Shown: positions 33,640-42,193, numbered from the stretch's first letter. The stretch: DNA of 64,000 bases from JBEIHX01 sp040381075 (GCA_040381075.1 JBEIHX010000021.1:1-64000), one strand, 5' to 3'. Program-made: numbers and translations. The notes: generated by a model not told the origin, from the letters alone.

Positions 33640-34776
33640 CTAGCGCAGGATGCCATCGCGCACGAGGCGGTCGATCACCTCGCGCTGGCGTGCGATCACC
33701 TGCGGGCGTTCGATCATCTTCGCGTCAGGTGTCTTGTTGGCGGGCGCAAGTTCGGTCGTGGCGTAAGCATTCTGGAACGCATCCATCGGGAGGCGGGAGA
33801 GCACATTCGTCATGCCGGTCTTGCGCCGAGTTTCGCGCAGAGCGGCTATATCGAGGATTGCATTGGCATTCATGGTCTCGCCTGCGCCGGCCTCGGCGAG
33901 AGGGCGCCCATACCAATCAATCACGATCGACATGGCGTCCGTGGAGTTGGCTGGTACTGACGTTGCGAATATGCCTGCGGAGTTGGCCGATACCACATAG
34001 GCGATGTTCTCCACCGCGCGGGCCATCTTGGAAATGTGTTTGGGCGTGAGCGTAGGCGCGCCCACTTCGGATGTGGGATGCAGCAGAACTTCTGCGCCCT
34101 TAAACACATGCATGCGTGCGATCTCAGGATAGAGGATCTCCTCCGATGCGATCGTGCCAAGAACACCGATCTCGGTTTTGGCCACCGGAAACACAGCGTC
34201 TTCGCCATAGGCTTCGAGATAACGTGTCCAAACATCATAGGGCGAGGGCGTGTAGAGCGAAATCATGCGACGATAGCGCAGGACCACGTCGCCAGTTGGT
34301 CCGTAGACAACATTGGCCTGAAAATAGAGGTCGGGGAATTTCGGATCATTCTCATAATGGTTGGAGCACAGATAAATCTTGTGCCGCGCGGCGACGCCCG
34401 CGATCAGGTCGCTTTCCCGCCCGTTGATATCGATCGCGGCCTTGTCCTGCCATTGCTCGCGGGTTTCGCCGAGGGGAAAGCTCGTCATCCAGTACTCAGG
34501 CAGCACGACGAGTTGAAGCGGATAGCCGTTAAAGCCGGTGAGAAAGCCTTTGGCGGCTCCGATCTGGGCGGAGACGCGTTCGATTGCGCCCAGCATGCGC
34601 GTGCGGGCGGCCTCACGCGTCTTATCGCCATTCACGCTGTCGCAGCGCAATTGCAGCGCAAGCGCAGTATAGCGCGCGGGCGTCCCGTGGGCGGCAGGGG
34701 GTTGCGCAGCAGCGTTGGTCATCGGCGATAAGGCTCCCGCAGCGGTGGCGGACAACAAAAAATCCCGACGCGTCAT
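33640..34776 (-). CDS. nitrilase-superfamily protein with Ser at the catalytic Cys position
   Basis: A 378-aa exported protein of the carbon-nitrogen hydrolase superfamily. The twin-arginine leader TRRDFLLSATAAGAL fits periplasmic export. The first catalytic residue is present (Glu in VVLPEYWM). The Lys site reads RYRRM, with no obvious Lys. The nucleophile elbow reads GTIASEEILYPEIAR, where typical members have Cys at the Ser. So the E-K-C triad appears to be E-R-S. It may belong to a non-hydrolytic or altered branch rather than being broken, because the rest of the fold is well kept. ATG 34776 has GGGAG upstream. Confidence 0.75.
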   Translation of the reverse strand: MTRRDFLLSATAAGALSPMTNAAAQPPAAHGTPARYTALALQLRCDSVNGDKTREAARTRMLGAIERVSAQIGAAKGFLTGFNGYPLQLVVLPEYWMTSFPLGETREQWQDKAAIDINGRESDLIAGVAARHKIYLCSNHYENDPKFPDLYFQANVVYGPTGDVVLRYRRMISLYTPSPYDVWTRYLEAYGEDAVFPVAKTEIGVLGTIASEEILYPEIARMHVFKGAEVLLHPTSEVGAPTLTPKHISKMARAVENIAYVVSANSAGIFATSVPANSTDAMSIVIDWYGRPLAEAGAGETMNANAILDIAALRETRRKTGMTNVLSRLPMDAFQNAYATTELAPANKTPDAKMIERPQVIARQREVIDRLVRDGILR

Positions 34777-34831
34777 GGACCACTCCCGGACCGGCTGCAA
34801 CGGCCCAGCCTGGCCGAGTGCTCGCCCGATG

Positions 34832-35206
34832 TCACCCGTTCTGCGCCGCTTGCCAGGCCTTCAGCACCTTCTTCGGCGCCATCTGTTTCCACACTTGGAC
34901 GAGATTGGCTTTCGCCCATGCCGCGTCGAACGCCGCCGGTCGCATCAGCACCAAAGCATGGGCCTGATAATGCGCGGTCACAAAGAAGCGCTCCGGCTCC
35001 ATCTCCAGCATCAACGCGCGCGCTTCGTGGCTCACTTTGAATACCGGCGCGTTTTCGTGGGGGCTCCACCAGAGCCAAAGCTTGCCATGGGCTTTCAGGC
35101 AAGGCTGGCCCCAACTGGTCGCCTCCACGACATGGGGCAAGTTCAAGCCCAACGCCAGGCTTTTCAGGCCCGGCCAGTCGATTGTGCGCTTGGCCGCGCG
35201 GGTCAC
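34832..35206 (-). CDS. MmcQ/YjbR family protein
   Basis: A 124-residue protein of the MmcQ/YjbR (CyaY-like fold) family: WPGLKSLALGLNLPHVVEATSWGQPCLKAHGKLWLWW, then MEPERFFVTAHYQAHALVLMR, then a C-terminal VWKQMAPKKVLKAW helix. Members are often called DNA-binding, without firm evidence. GTG 35206 overlaps the preceding stop in a GTGA arrangement, exactly like the other 4-base overlaps of this operon, and is preferred to ATG 35245, which would overlap by 43 bases. It is the last gene of the GNAT-unknown-deacetylase-YjbR operon. Confidence 0.78.
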   Translation of the reverse strand: MTRAAKRTIDWPGLKSLALGLNLPHVVEATSWGQPCLKAHGKLWLWWSPHENAPVFKVSHEARALMLEMEPERFFVTAHYQAHALVLMRPAAFDAAWAKANLVQVWKQMAPKKVLKAWQAAQNG

Positions 35207-36117
35207 GTCAACGCTGCGATCAAGCGGCTCGCCGTGGTGGTCCATACCGCGTCATGCCCGCCCAGGCCTGTGAGGACCTGACGCAGCGCCGCAATACGAA
35301 ATGGCTGCCCGATCACATATGGGGTGAGCGTAAACGCCAGGGTCTGCCCACCGGATCGGCCGGCTTCCTCGATAAGCGCGTCGCGCGCGGTCAGGATCTG
35401 GCGCGCCCAGTCCTCCTCACTCTGGCGCTGGTCGATCAGCAGCTTTCGGTCGTCAAGCTCATTCATGACGGGAAGCGCCCACAGGCCGCCGGTGCGTGTC
35501 GCCATTACAATTGGCGTGCTGTCCTGTTCCCAGTCCAGGCAGATGTCAAAACCCGCCGCGCGAATCAGATGTGGCGTTTCAAAGCTTTGTTGGCGGGCAG
35601 GGCTCATCCATGCGCGCGCAGCAAGGCCCGCGCGTTCAAACGCTGCACGCGTTTCATTGACAAAGCGCGCCTCCTCGCCACTTTCGAGGCCCGACCAATG
35701 AATATCGTCTGATGACAGGCCATACGCCGCGAATTCGTGCCCGTCCGCCGCGATCGCCTCAATGAGGGCCGGATAACGCTCCAGGACGCATGCGTTGACG
35801 GGAAAGGTGGCCTGAATCCCTGCCGCTCTGAGCGCGTCGAGGATGCGATAGACCCCGACACGGTTGCCGTAATCCCGCGTCGTATAGTGGCGCAGGTCCG
35901 GATAAGGGGTTTGCATTGCGCCTGGATGTTTGAACGGCCTGCCCCGCGGCGTCAGGCTGTGATGCTCAATAAGCACGATGACACACGCGCCAAGAGCCTT
36001 GGCCTGTGGCCATGGCGCAAGCGCGCGGGCCGGTCCTGGGCGCCATGGGTAGAGAGCCTGATCCATCCCGTAGGCGCGATGCGGGTAGACCAGATAATCG
36101 TCCGACACACCGCTCAC
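35203..36117 (-). CDS. polysaccharide deacetylase family protein (PuuE/imidase-like), possibly metal-ligand deficient
   Basis: A 304-aa NodB-fold protein of the allantoinase (PuuE)/cyclic imide hydrolase branch, recognised by TTRDYGNRVGVYRILDALRAAGIQATFPVNACVLERYP and the DGHEFAAYG segment. The paralogue at 37284-38222 has SHG at the position where this one has AYG, so a conserved metal-binding His seems replaced by Tyr. It may be inactive or use another ligand. The second-half motifs (WMSPARQQSFETPHLIRAAGFD, CLDWEQD) are kept. Start and stop each overlap the neighbours by four bases, which ties it to the 125-aa protein and YjbR. Confidence 0.8.
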   Translation of the reverse strand: MSGVSDDYLVYPHRAYGMDQALYPWRPGPARALAPWPQAKALGACVIVLIEHHSLTPRGRPFKHPGAMQTPYPDLRHYTTRDYGNRVGVYRILDALRAAGIQATFPVNACVLERYPALIEAIAADGHEFAAYGLSSDDIHWSGLESGEEARFVNETRAAFERAGLAARAWMSPARQQSFETPHLIRAAGFDICLDWEQDSTPIVMATRTGGLWALPVMNELDDRKLLIDQRQSEEDWARQILTARDALIEEAGRSGGQTLAFTLTPYVIGQPFRIAALRQVLTGLGGHDAVWTTTASRLIAALT

Positions 36118-36491
36118 GCTGCCTGCTCCCTGCGTCGCCAGACCGGGAACCGGCCGTCGCCAGTCGTGCTCATGGCGACCGCCACTGTTTCCCTGTCAAA
36201 ATCTGCAAGCGCCTGAAGCTCTTTCAGGAGTTCCTCCATGCCCGCAGCGGAGGCGGGAATGGCGAGCGTGCAATCCGCAGAACGCAGGACGTAGTATATT
36301 TCATTCGCCCACGGACCAGTTGCATTGGTCAGTATGTCGATCCTGGAAAGGGCATCAAGATCAAGCGTCATCGCAGGACCTGAGGCTGGCCTCCACGTCA
36401 ACCTTCGCTGCGCGATCAGCACCGTGCCGGGGCCGCCGGCGCCAGCCGGTGCGCCCATACGAAACAATCTGCGCAACCATTCCAGGATCAT
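36114..36491 (-). CDS. uncharacterised 125-aa protein
   Basis: I do not recognise this protein. It is 125 residues long, with a basic amphipathic N-terminus (LEWLRRLFRM), a Gly/Ala-rich linker, and then an apparently folded part. The latter holds strands TVLIAQRRLTWRP, TLDLDALSRIDILTN and EIYYVLRSADCTLAIP, and a helical AAGMEELLKELQALADFDRETVAVAM. It ends in FPVWRRREQAA. No signal peptide or metal motif is evident. The start overlaps the end of the GNAT gene and the stop overlaps the start of the deacetylase, each by four bases, so it is surely real and translated with them. Confidence 0.75.
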   Translation of the reverse strand: MILEWLRRLFRMGAPAGAGGPGTVLIAQRRLTWRPASGPAMTLDLDALSRIDILTNATGPWANEIYYVLRSADCTLAIPASAAGMEELLKELQALADFDRETVAVAMSTTGDGRFPVWRRREQAA

Positions 36492-37000
36492 CGCAAAACT
36501 CCTCCCCCCCCGCTCTGTGCGCCGGTGCGCTTGATGAGATAGCGCACCGTCTTATGGCGATCCGTCAGGCGCTGGCTGCCACAGACGCTGAAACCCATGG
36601 CCGCGTGAAAGGCGTCTGAGCCGATGTTGGGCGGATGCTCGTTCACTTCACAGCCTACGCAGTCAAGCCCAAGGCGCTGCGCGACTGCGAAGGCTTCGTC
36701 ACAGAGCCGCCGCGCCAGACCTCGCCGTCGCCACCTTGCATCCACGACGATCCGATCAACGTAAAGCAGGCTCGGATATCGCGCGATCAACCAGTCATAA
36801 TTGGGGTGTGGCCGGGACGGCGGGTCGCGGAACGCCAGAATAAATCCCGCCTCGGGGTCGAGCACGCAGGCGACAGTCGCCCGGGCGGCAAGGTCGCGAA
36901 ACGCTTCCGGCGAGGCGTCAGCGAGTTCGACAGCATGCGCCTGGTTGAGCGCATGCGCCCAACCGAGATCCCGGGCGTCCAGGCGCCGCGGTTCTGTCAC
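36488..37000 (-). CDS. GNAT-family N-acetyltransferase
   Basis: A 170-aa acetyl-CoA-dependent acyltransferase. The central GNAT core is clear: YPSLLYVDRIVVDARWRRRGLARRLCDEAF, with the R/Q-x-x-G-x-A/G acetyl-CoA pyrophosphate loop (RRRGLA), then GLDCVGCEVNEHPPNIGSDAFHAAMGF. The acceptor is unknown. The frame is open 105 codons further up, but that region is low-complexity; GTG 37000 (VTEPRRLDARDL) gives a normal N-terminus. It leads a four-gene operon in which every junction overlaps by four bases. Confidence 0.82.
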   Translation of the reverse strand: MTEPRRLDARDLGWAHALNQAHAVELADASPEAFRDLAARATVACVLDPEAGFILAFRDPPSRPHPNYDWLIARYPSLLYVDRIVVDARWRRRGLARRLCDEAFAVAQRLGLDCVGCEVNEHPPNIGSDAFHAAMGFSVCGSQRLTDRHKTVRYLIKRTGAQSGGGGVLR

Positions 37001-37283
37001 GGACTTACGGTCCGCAGCTGGGTGCTGCGGCGCGTTGATCGGCCCGGCCTGACGCCGCCAGAAGGCGCGCACGCCGCCCTGCACACGGCTGGCGTGACCA
37101 GGGCCGCCGTCAGAACAGCTCGTGTGGCCGCTGCAATGTTTCCCACCGGTTCGGGCGTTGTCGCCCGACAGCGACGCCTGCAGGAAATCCGTCGTGCCGC
37201 TGTCAAAGCGCACCGTCCTGGCGCGCTTGCCCGCAGGGTTGGGTGAGGCGGCGACGCCCGCCTGGTTTGGGCCGGCCATCGCA

Positions 37284-38222
37284 TCAGGGCGCGAAGCCTG
37301 TTCCCGGGCGGGCAAGGCCGCGCGATTGGATGTCAGCCAGGGTCTGGTCGTAACACTCCCGGCGGTAATGGTCGGCTATCTCTGCAGCCGTCGCAAACCA
37401 TACATCGTCAGTATGCGAGGTAATGTGGCGAAGCGCGCCAGCAAAGGCCTCAATCCTGTGGGGCTGGGAGACGAGATAGGCGTGCAGGGGAATGCACATG
37501 ACAGTCCCGGTCTGCGCGCCTTCTTCAAGCAGCTGGTCAAAGTGTCGCTTCAACACATCGCTGTAGCGCCATGGCGTCATGGCGAGTGCGCCGTATGTGA
37601 TGACGTCGTTGACCTCGAGCGAGTATGGCATGGACACAAGCTTGCCGCACCTGGTTTTCACGGGTTGTGGCTGGTCATCCTGAAACAGGTCGCAGGTGTA
37701 CCAGAAGTCGTATTCCGCGAGCAGGTCCATGGTGCGTTCAGTGTGCGTGAGGGCCGGCGCCAGATAGCCGCGGATTCGCTGACCCGTCGCCTGCGCGACG
37801 CTGGCGATGGAGTCCTCAATGATGCGCCGCTCCTGAGCCTCCGTCATTCCATAAGAATAGCGTGTATTGTAGACGCCATGACTGAAGAACTCCCACTGGC
37901 GTGCGGCGCATGCCTCAATGATCTCGGGGTGGTGATCGATCAGTGCGATCGACAAGGACACTGAGCCGCGCAGTCCGAAGCGGTCCAACAGGTCCATCAG
38001 CCGCCAGTGACCGATCCGATTGCCCCAGTCGCGCTGGCTGTAGCCGACCACGTCCGGGGAGGGTTTGGGCCAGCCGGGTCTTTGCGGGTTCCGCGGCGGA
38101 TCAAACTCGTAGAACTCGATGTTTGGCGCAATCCAGAAGGCGAGCTTCTTGCCGCCTGGCCAGACGATCCGGGGGCGGTCGCGATAAGGCCAATAATCGT
38201 AGAGGTTCGGGTCGGCGTGCAT
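37284..38222 (-). CDS. polysaccharide deacetylase family protein (PuuE allantoinase/cyclic imide hydrolase-like)
   Basis: A 312-aa NodB-fold hydrolase of the PuuE type, which open cyclic amides or imides rather than deacetylating sugars. Key segments are AFWIAPNIEFYEFD, YSQRDWGNRIGHWRLMDLLDRFGLRGSVSLSI, WEFFSHGVYNTRYSYGMTEAQE with the metal-binding His, GYLAPALTHTERTMDLLAEYDFWYTCD, and SMPYSLEVND. All typical residues are present, so it should be active. The frame is open further upstream through a 7-bp repeat; ATG 38222 (MHADPNLYDYWPYRDRP) is the family-like start. It is divergent from the AbgT gene. Confidence 0.85.
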   Translation of the reverse strand: MHADPNLYDYWPYRDRPRIVWPGGKKLAFWIAPNIEFYEFDPPRNPQRPGWPKPSPDVVGYSQRDWGNRIGHWRLMDLLDRFGLRGSVSLSIALIDHHPEIIEACAARQWEFFSHGVYNTRYSYGMTEAQERRIIEDSIASVAQATGQRIRGYLAPALTHTERTMDLLAEYDFWYTCDLFQDDQPQPVKTRCGKLVSMPYSLEVNDVITYGALAMTPWRYSDVLKRHFDQLLEEGAQTGTVMCIPLHAYLVSQPHRIEAFAGALRHITSHTDDVWFATAAEIADHYRRECYDQTLADIQSRGLARPGTGFAP

Positions 38223-38276
38223 CAGCGTCGCACCAGCATCCAGCGTCTTCCGATTAAATCCGTCGTGGCGCACAGC

Positions 38277-38304
38277 GCAAGTCGCAAGTCGCAAGTCGCA
38301 ATTC
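38277..38304. repeat. tandem repeat, 7-bp unit x 4
   Basis: GCAAGTC three times, then GCAATTC, in the 188-bp divergent gap between the PuuE-like gene and the AbgT gene. Unit length is not a multiple of three, so slippage changes the reading frame of any upstream extension. Confidence 0.9.
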
Positions 38305-38410
38305 GCAACGGGCTCGGGCCGCGCGACACGCATGCTGCGGCGACATGTCGCTTGGGCCCGCGTGGACGAAAGTGCGGCGACGTGCTGCGGTCGCCAGGGA
38401 GTGGAGCGGA

Positions 38411-39973
38411 ATGCCTGACGCCGTCGAGCCACGCCAGAGCCGCTTCCTGAACGCTGTCGAGCGCCTTGGCAACGCGTTGCCTGATCCGGTCTTCATTTTC
38501 ATCGGCATGATCGTGCTGCTTGCTGGGGTGTCTGTGATTGGCAGGCTCTGGGGCTGGTCGGCCGTCAATCCGGTCACTGGCGAGGTGCTGCAGGTCCAGA
38601 GCCTCGTGTCGGAAGACAATGTGCGCCGGCTGCTCACCGAGATGCCACGAACGTATGTCGGCTTCACCCCGCTGGCGTTCGCCCTGCTCATCATGCTGGG
38701 AGCCGGCGTTGCGGAGGGCGGGGGATTGCTCGCGTGCCTGTTGCGCGCGGGCCTTTCGGGCGTGAACAAGGCCGTGCTCACGCCAGTGGTCTTCATCATT
38801 GGCATGTTGACGACCCATGCCTTTGACGCTGGCTACCTCGTCTATGTGCCGCTCGCCGGACTTGCCTTCGCTGCGGCTGGAAGAAATCCCCTTCTTGGTC
38901 TGGTGGTCGGCTTTGCCGGCGCAGCTGTCGGTCTTTCCGGCAATCTGTTTCCCGGTCAGTACGACGTGCTGATCCTGGGCATAACCCAGACGGGCGCCCG
39001 TCTGCTGCAGCCGGACTGGACGTTGAACCCGCTTGGCAACTGGTGGTTCAGCCTTGCTCTCGCTGTGGTGTTCACCGCTGTGGTTTGGATCATCGCCGAC
39101 CATGTGGCGGCGCCACGACTGGGCCCCTGGACGGGCGAGCGCGGCGAAGCCTCATTCGCCGCCGCACGGCTGAGCGGCGCGGAGAAGAGCGGGCTGATGG
39201 CCGCCGGTTTCTGCGCTGTGGTCCTGGTGGCCGGTTTCGCCGCACTTGCTCTCAATCCGTTCTATTCGCCGCTGACAGACGAACACGCGAGCGGAATGGC
39301 GCGTCTGGCGCCTCTTTATGCGGCGATCGTGCCGGGATTTTTCCTCCTGTTTCTGCTCACCGGCTGGGCGTATGGGGTGCGCGTCGGATCCATCAAATCC
39401 CATCGAGATGTCGTCGCAATGATGGGAAAGGGCATTGAAGGACTGGTGCCTTATCTGGTCCTTATCTTCTTCGGCGCGCACTTCGTGGCGATGTTTGGCT
39501 GGTCCAATCTCGGCCCCATCATCGCCATTCAGGCGGCTGCACAGTTGCGGGCGATGAATGCGCCGCCCGAACTACTGCTGCCCGCGCTCGCCACCATGTC
39601 GGCCTCGCTTGACTTCCTGATCATGTCAGGATCTGCGAAGTGGACAGCAATGGCGCCGGTGGCGACTCCCATGATGATGCTCCTGGGAATATCACCGGAA
39701 ATGACCACTGCGGTTTATCGCCTGGGCGACACCATCACCAACCTCATTTCTCCCCTCAACCCTTATTTGATCCTAACCCTGACATTTTGCCGGCGATGGC
39801 TGCCTGATTTCAGATTGGGCTCGTTGATCGCGCTCACCTTGCCATTCGCGATTGCATTCTATCTTGCCGGAATGGCTCTCACCATTGCCTGGGTCAGTTT
39901 CGAATTGCCTGTCGGCCCGGGCGCCGGCGTCTACTATGCGCCCGCCAATCTGCACTCTCCAGCCTTGCCCTGA
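38411..39973 (+). CDS. abgT: AbgT-family transporter
   Basis: An inner-membrane carrier of 520 aa from the AbgT family (p-aminobenzoyl-glutamate uptake or antimetabolite export). Typical features are FLNAVERLGNALPDPVFIFIGMIV at the N-terminus, the re-entrant-loop segment GLSGNLFPGQYDVLILGITQTGA, ISGS-like IMSGSAKWTAMAPVATPMMM and the second hairpin GDTITNLISPLNPYLILTL. About 11 hydrophobic segments are seen. GGGAG before ATG 38411 sets the start. Divergent from a PuuE-like gene, it may bring in an amide substrate; the family's real substrates are debated. Confidence 0.92.
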   Translation: MPDAVEPRQSRFLNAVERLGNALPDPVFIFIGMIVLLAGVSVIGRLWGWSAVNPVTGEVLQVQSLVSEDNVRRLLTEMPRTYVGFTPLAFALLIMLGAGVAEGGGLLACLLRAGLSGVNKAVLTPVVFIIGMLTTHAFDAGYLVYVPLAGLAFAAAGRNPLLGLVVGFAGAAVGLSGNLFPGQYDVLILGITQTGARLLQPDWTLNPLGNWWFSLALAVVFTAVVWIIADHVAAPRLGPWTGERGEASFAAARLSGAEKSGLMAAGFCAVVLVAGFAALALNPFYSPLTDEHASGMARLAPLYAAIVPGFFLLFLLTGWAYGVRVGSIKSHRDVVAMMGKGIEGLVPYLVLIFFGAHFVAMFGWSNLGPIIAIQAAAQLRAMNAPPELLLPALATMSASLDFLIMSGSAKWTAMAPVATPMMMLLGISPEMTTAVYRLGDTITNLISPLNPYLILTLTFCRRWLPDFRLGSLIALTLPFAIAFYLAGMALTIAWVSFELPVGPGAGVYYAPANLHSPALP

Positions 39974-40241
39974 CGGTCTGAAGGGAGATCCTTCTGGTGG
40001 GCGCCCAGCGCCCCGATGTCGGACTCTCCTTACGGCATCATACCCCTGCGCAGGCGCGCAGACCGCACCCTCTCTGAAATGGGCTCAACCCAATGCGCGC
40101 GCGCGCTGGGCGGGGGTCGCCGACTTTGCCCACCTGACCTTCGCGCCCGAATGATAACGTGCATTGGCGTGGTGATGTCGGGCGGGACGCAACAGGACCG
40201 TCAGATCGCAGGCGGGCCCGCTTCGCTCGGCGCGAGCCAGA

Positions 40242-40949
40242 TCAGGCAGGGACGTATGCAGAGATCCAATCCGCAACCTCCTGGGCCGGCGTGACGTCGG
40301 CGTACTTCAACTGCAGATCAGTCAGGCTTGCGAAGTGGTAGCTCTCATGCTTGTCGGCGGCGCACTCGACAGGAACGATCGTGCGATAGCCATGCGCGAG
40401 GCTGTCGACGGCCGTCGCGCGCACGCATCCAGATGTCGACCCGCCGGTGACAACGACAGTATCCACTCGATGCCAGACCAGAAAACTCGCGAGCGGGGTT
40501 TCAAAAAACGCGCTTGGCATGCGCTTTGTATAGACCGCGTCAACCGAAGGATCGATCGTCAGTTCGTCGTCGAACTCGTGCCGAACGCTGCCATATCGGA
40601 TGTTTTGCAGGCTGTCTGCAGTGTTCGTCCGTGTTCCCCACACGCCTGCATCTGCAGCGTTTTCCATGTAGGCGACGCGTGTCCAGACAACCGGCAGCGC
40701 TTTCGATCGGGCGGCGGCGCTAAGCCTGTCGATCCATTCGATCTGGCGTGGCTCGGTTACATATGCTGTGGCTGGAAACAGATCAGGGCGGGTGTAGGCC
40801 TTTTGCAGGTCGACATTGACGATGGCGATCTTGGAGCCGAAGCCAAAGCGTCTGCGCGCAGGGTTGGCCATGGTGTCCTGATAGATTTCCCGTGCAGTCT
40901 TGCTGCTGAGCGTCATCGTTGAAGGACGACCCACATAGCTCTTGCTCAA
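40242..40949 (-). CDS. cysteine hydrolase (isochorismatase / N-carbamoylsarcosine amidase-like)
   Basis: A 235-aa amidase-type hydrolase. The catalytic triad is intact: Asp in IVNVDLQKAYT, Lys in YTKRMPSAFF and nucleophile Cys in GSTSGCVRATAVDSL. GCVRATA is the N-carbamoylsarcosine amidase/maleamate amidase-like form of the family motif. Expected chemistry is release of ammonia (or carbamate) from a small amide. TTG 40949 overlaps the stop of the MFS gene (TTGA) and has GGAG nine bases upstream, so it is preferred. ATG 40916 would shorten it by 11 residues. It is translated together with the MFS carrier. Confidence 0.87.
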   Translation of the reverse strand: MSKSYVGRPSTMTLSSKTAREIYQDTMANPARRRFGFGSKIAIVNVDLQKAYTRPDLFPATAYVTEPRQIEWIDRLSAAARSKALPVVWTRVAYMENAADAGVWGTRTNTADSLQNIRYGSVRHEFDDELTIDPSVDAVYTKRMPSAFFETPLASFLVWHRVDTVVVTGGSTSGCVRATAVDSLAHGYRTIVPVECAADKHESYHFASLTDLQLKYADVTPAQEVADWISAYVPA

Positions 40950-42193
40950 GGCTTTTGCTCCTGGGCGGTGAAGTCGGGGTAGCGTCCGAGCGTGGCCAAG
41001 AGCAGGCAGGCGACGGCGCACAGGCCGGCCGCGACATGCAGGGCCAACGAATAGCTTTTGCCATTCAGTTCATAGAGCACGCCCATGAGAACCGGGGCGA
41101 ATGCAGCGCCCACGCCATAGAAGTTGTATTGCCAGCCATAGATTTCGCCATATCGGCGCATGCCGAAGTAACGGCTGGTGAAATAGGCGATCAGGTCGAC
41201 TTCCGCCCCAAGCGCGAACCCGATGAGAAAAGCGGCGTAAGCCGCCAGATGCGCGCCGCCATCCGCCAGCAGCAGGCACCCGGCCCCCGTGACCAGAAAA
41301 ACGACGATCGCCACGGCGGGGCCGAATATGCGATCGACCAGAAATCCAATGAGCACGCGCCCGATGATCACGCCGACGCCGATCAGGCCGGCGGTCGCAG
41401 CGGCCGCCTGCATCGTCATGCCGGAATCGAGCAGCATCGGGATAAGGTGCACGACCAGACCGGCGATGCCGAGGGCCAGAAAAAGGAAGCAGAGGCCAAG
41501 CGCCCAGAACCGGAAGCCTTTCACAGCTTCGCCAAGCGTTGTCCCAGGCGCATCTGCGGAAGCGGCGGCATGGGCGTGTGCGGGCGCGTCACGAAGCAGC
41601 AGAAGGACCACGGGCAGCGCGAGCAGCGCCAAGGCGGCGAGCGTGAGGAAGCCGCCCTGCCAGCCATAGTCTGGCACAATCAGTCCCATGATGTTGGGCA
41701 GGAGAACGCCCATGGCGCCTGTTCCGGCGAGCGTCAGGCCAAGCGCCAGCCCACGGTTGCGATCGAACCAGGCGTTCACCGCGCGTGTATAGGTGATTGG
41801 GCTGGTGCCTGCGCCCACAAGCGCCATCACGAGATATCCTGCCCACAAGACCCACGCCGGCGCGCCGGCCGGGATGTACTGCAACGCAAACAGGCTGGCC
41901 GCGAACAACGGGATCGACACAAGGGCGACACTGCGCACGCCGATCCGGTCGGAGAGCCTTCCCACCAGAGCCGGTCCCGCGATCAGCAATCCCAGCGCCA
42001 TGCAGGTAAATGCGACGCTGATTTCCGCACGCGACCAGCCGAAGCCATCTTCAAGCGGCTTCATCAGTGGCGACAAGCCGTAAAAAGGAATGGCGGACAG
42101 CCCAAGTCCGCAGCCGAAAGCAGCGGCGATGATGACGCCGAGGCCCCGCCTGAATTCGCCGCCCGCTGTCTGTGTTGACGCCGATCCTGTCAT
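40946..42193 (-). CDS. MFS transporter (OFA-like)
   Basis: A major-facilitator carrier of 415 aa with twelve predicted helices. The helix 2-3 loop motif GRLSDRIGVR is clear, and the two six-helix halves are split by a loop around residues 205-225 (HAHAAASADAPGTTLGEAVKG). The second half has the matching GRVLIGFLVDRIFG. Sequence character is that of oxalate/formate antiporter-like (monocarboxylate) carriers, which fits a small acid or amide. ATG 42193 begins MTGSASTQTAGGEF. The downstream hydrolase overlaps its stop, so the carrier probably imports that enzyme's substrate. Confidence 0.88.
   Translation of the reverse strand: MTGSASTQTAGGEFRRGLGVIIAAAFGCGLGLSAIPFYGLSPLMKPLEDGFGWSRAEISVAFTCMALGLLIAGPALVGRLSDRIGVRSVALVSIPLFAASLFALQYIPAGAPAWVLWAGYLVMALVGAGTSPITYTRAVNAWFDRNRGLALGLTLAGTGAMGVLLPNIMGLIVPDYGWQGGFLTLAALALLALPVVLLLLRDAPAHAHAAASADAPGTTLGEAVKGFRFWALGLCFLFLALGIAGLVVHLIPMLLDSGMTMQAAAATAGLIGVGVIIGRVLIGFLVDRIFGPAVAIVVFLVTGAGCLLLADGGAHLAAYAAFLIGFALGAEVDLIAYFTSRYFGMRRYGEIYGWQYNFYGVGAAFAPVLMGVLYELNGKSYSLALHVAAGLCAVACLLLATLGRYPDFTAQEQKP

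Noticed and set aside
40919..42178. A 419-codon plus-strand open frame opposite the MFS gene
   Set aside because: Highly polar mirror of a membrane protein without domains; the MFS gene has its helix pattern and loop motif.
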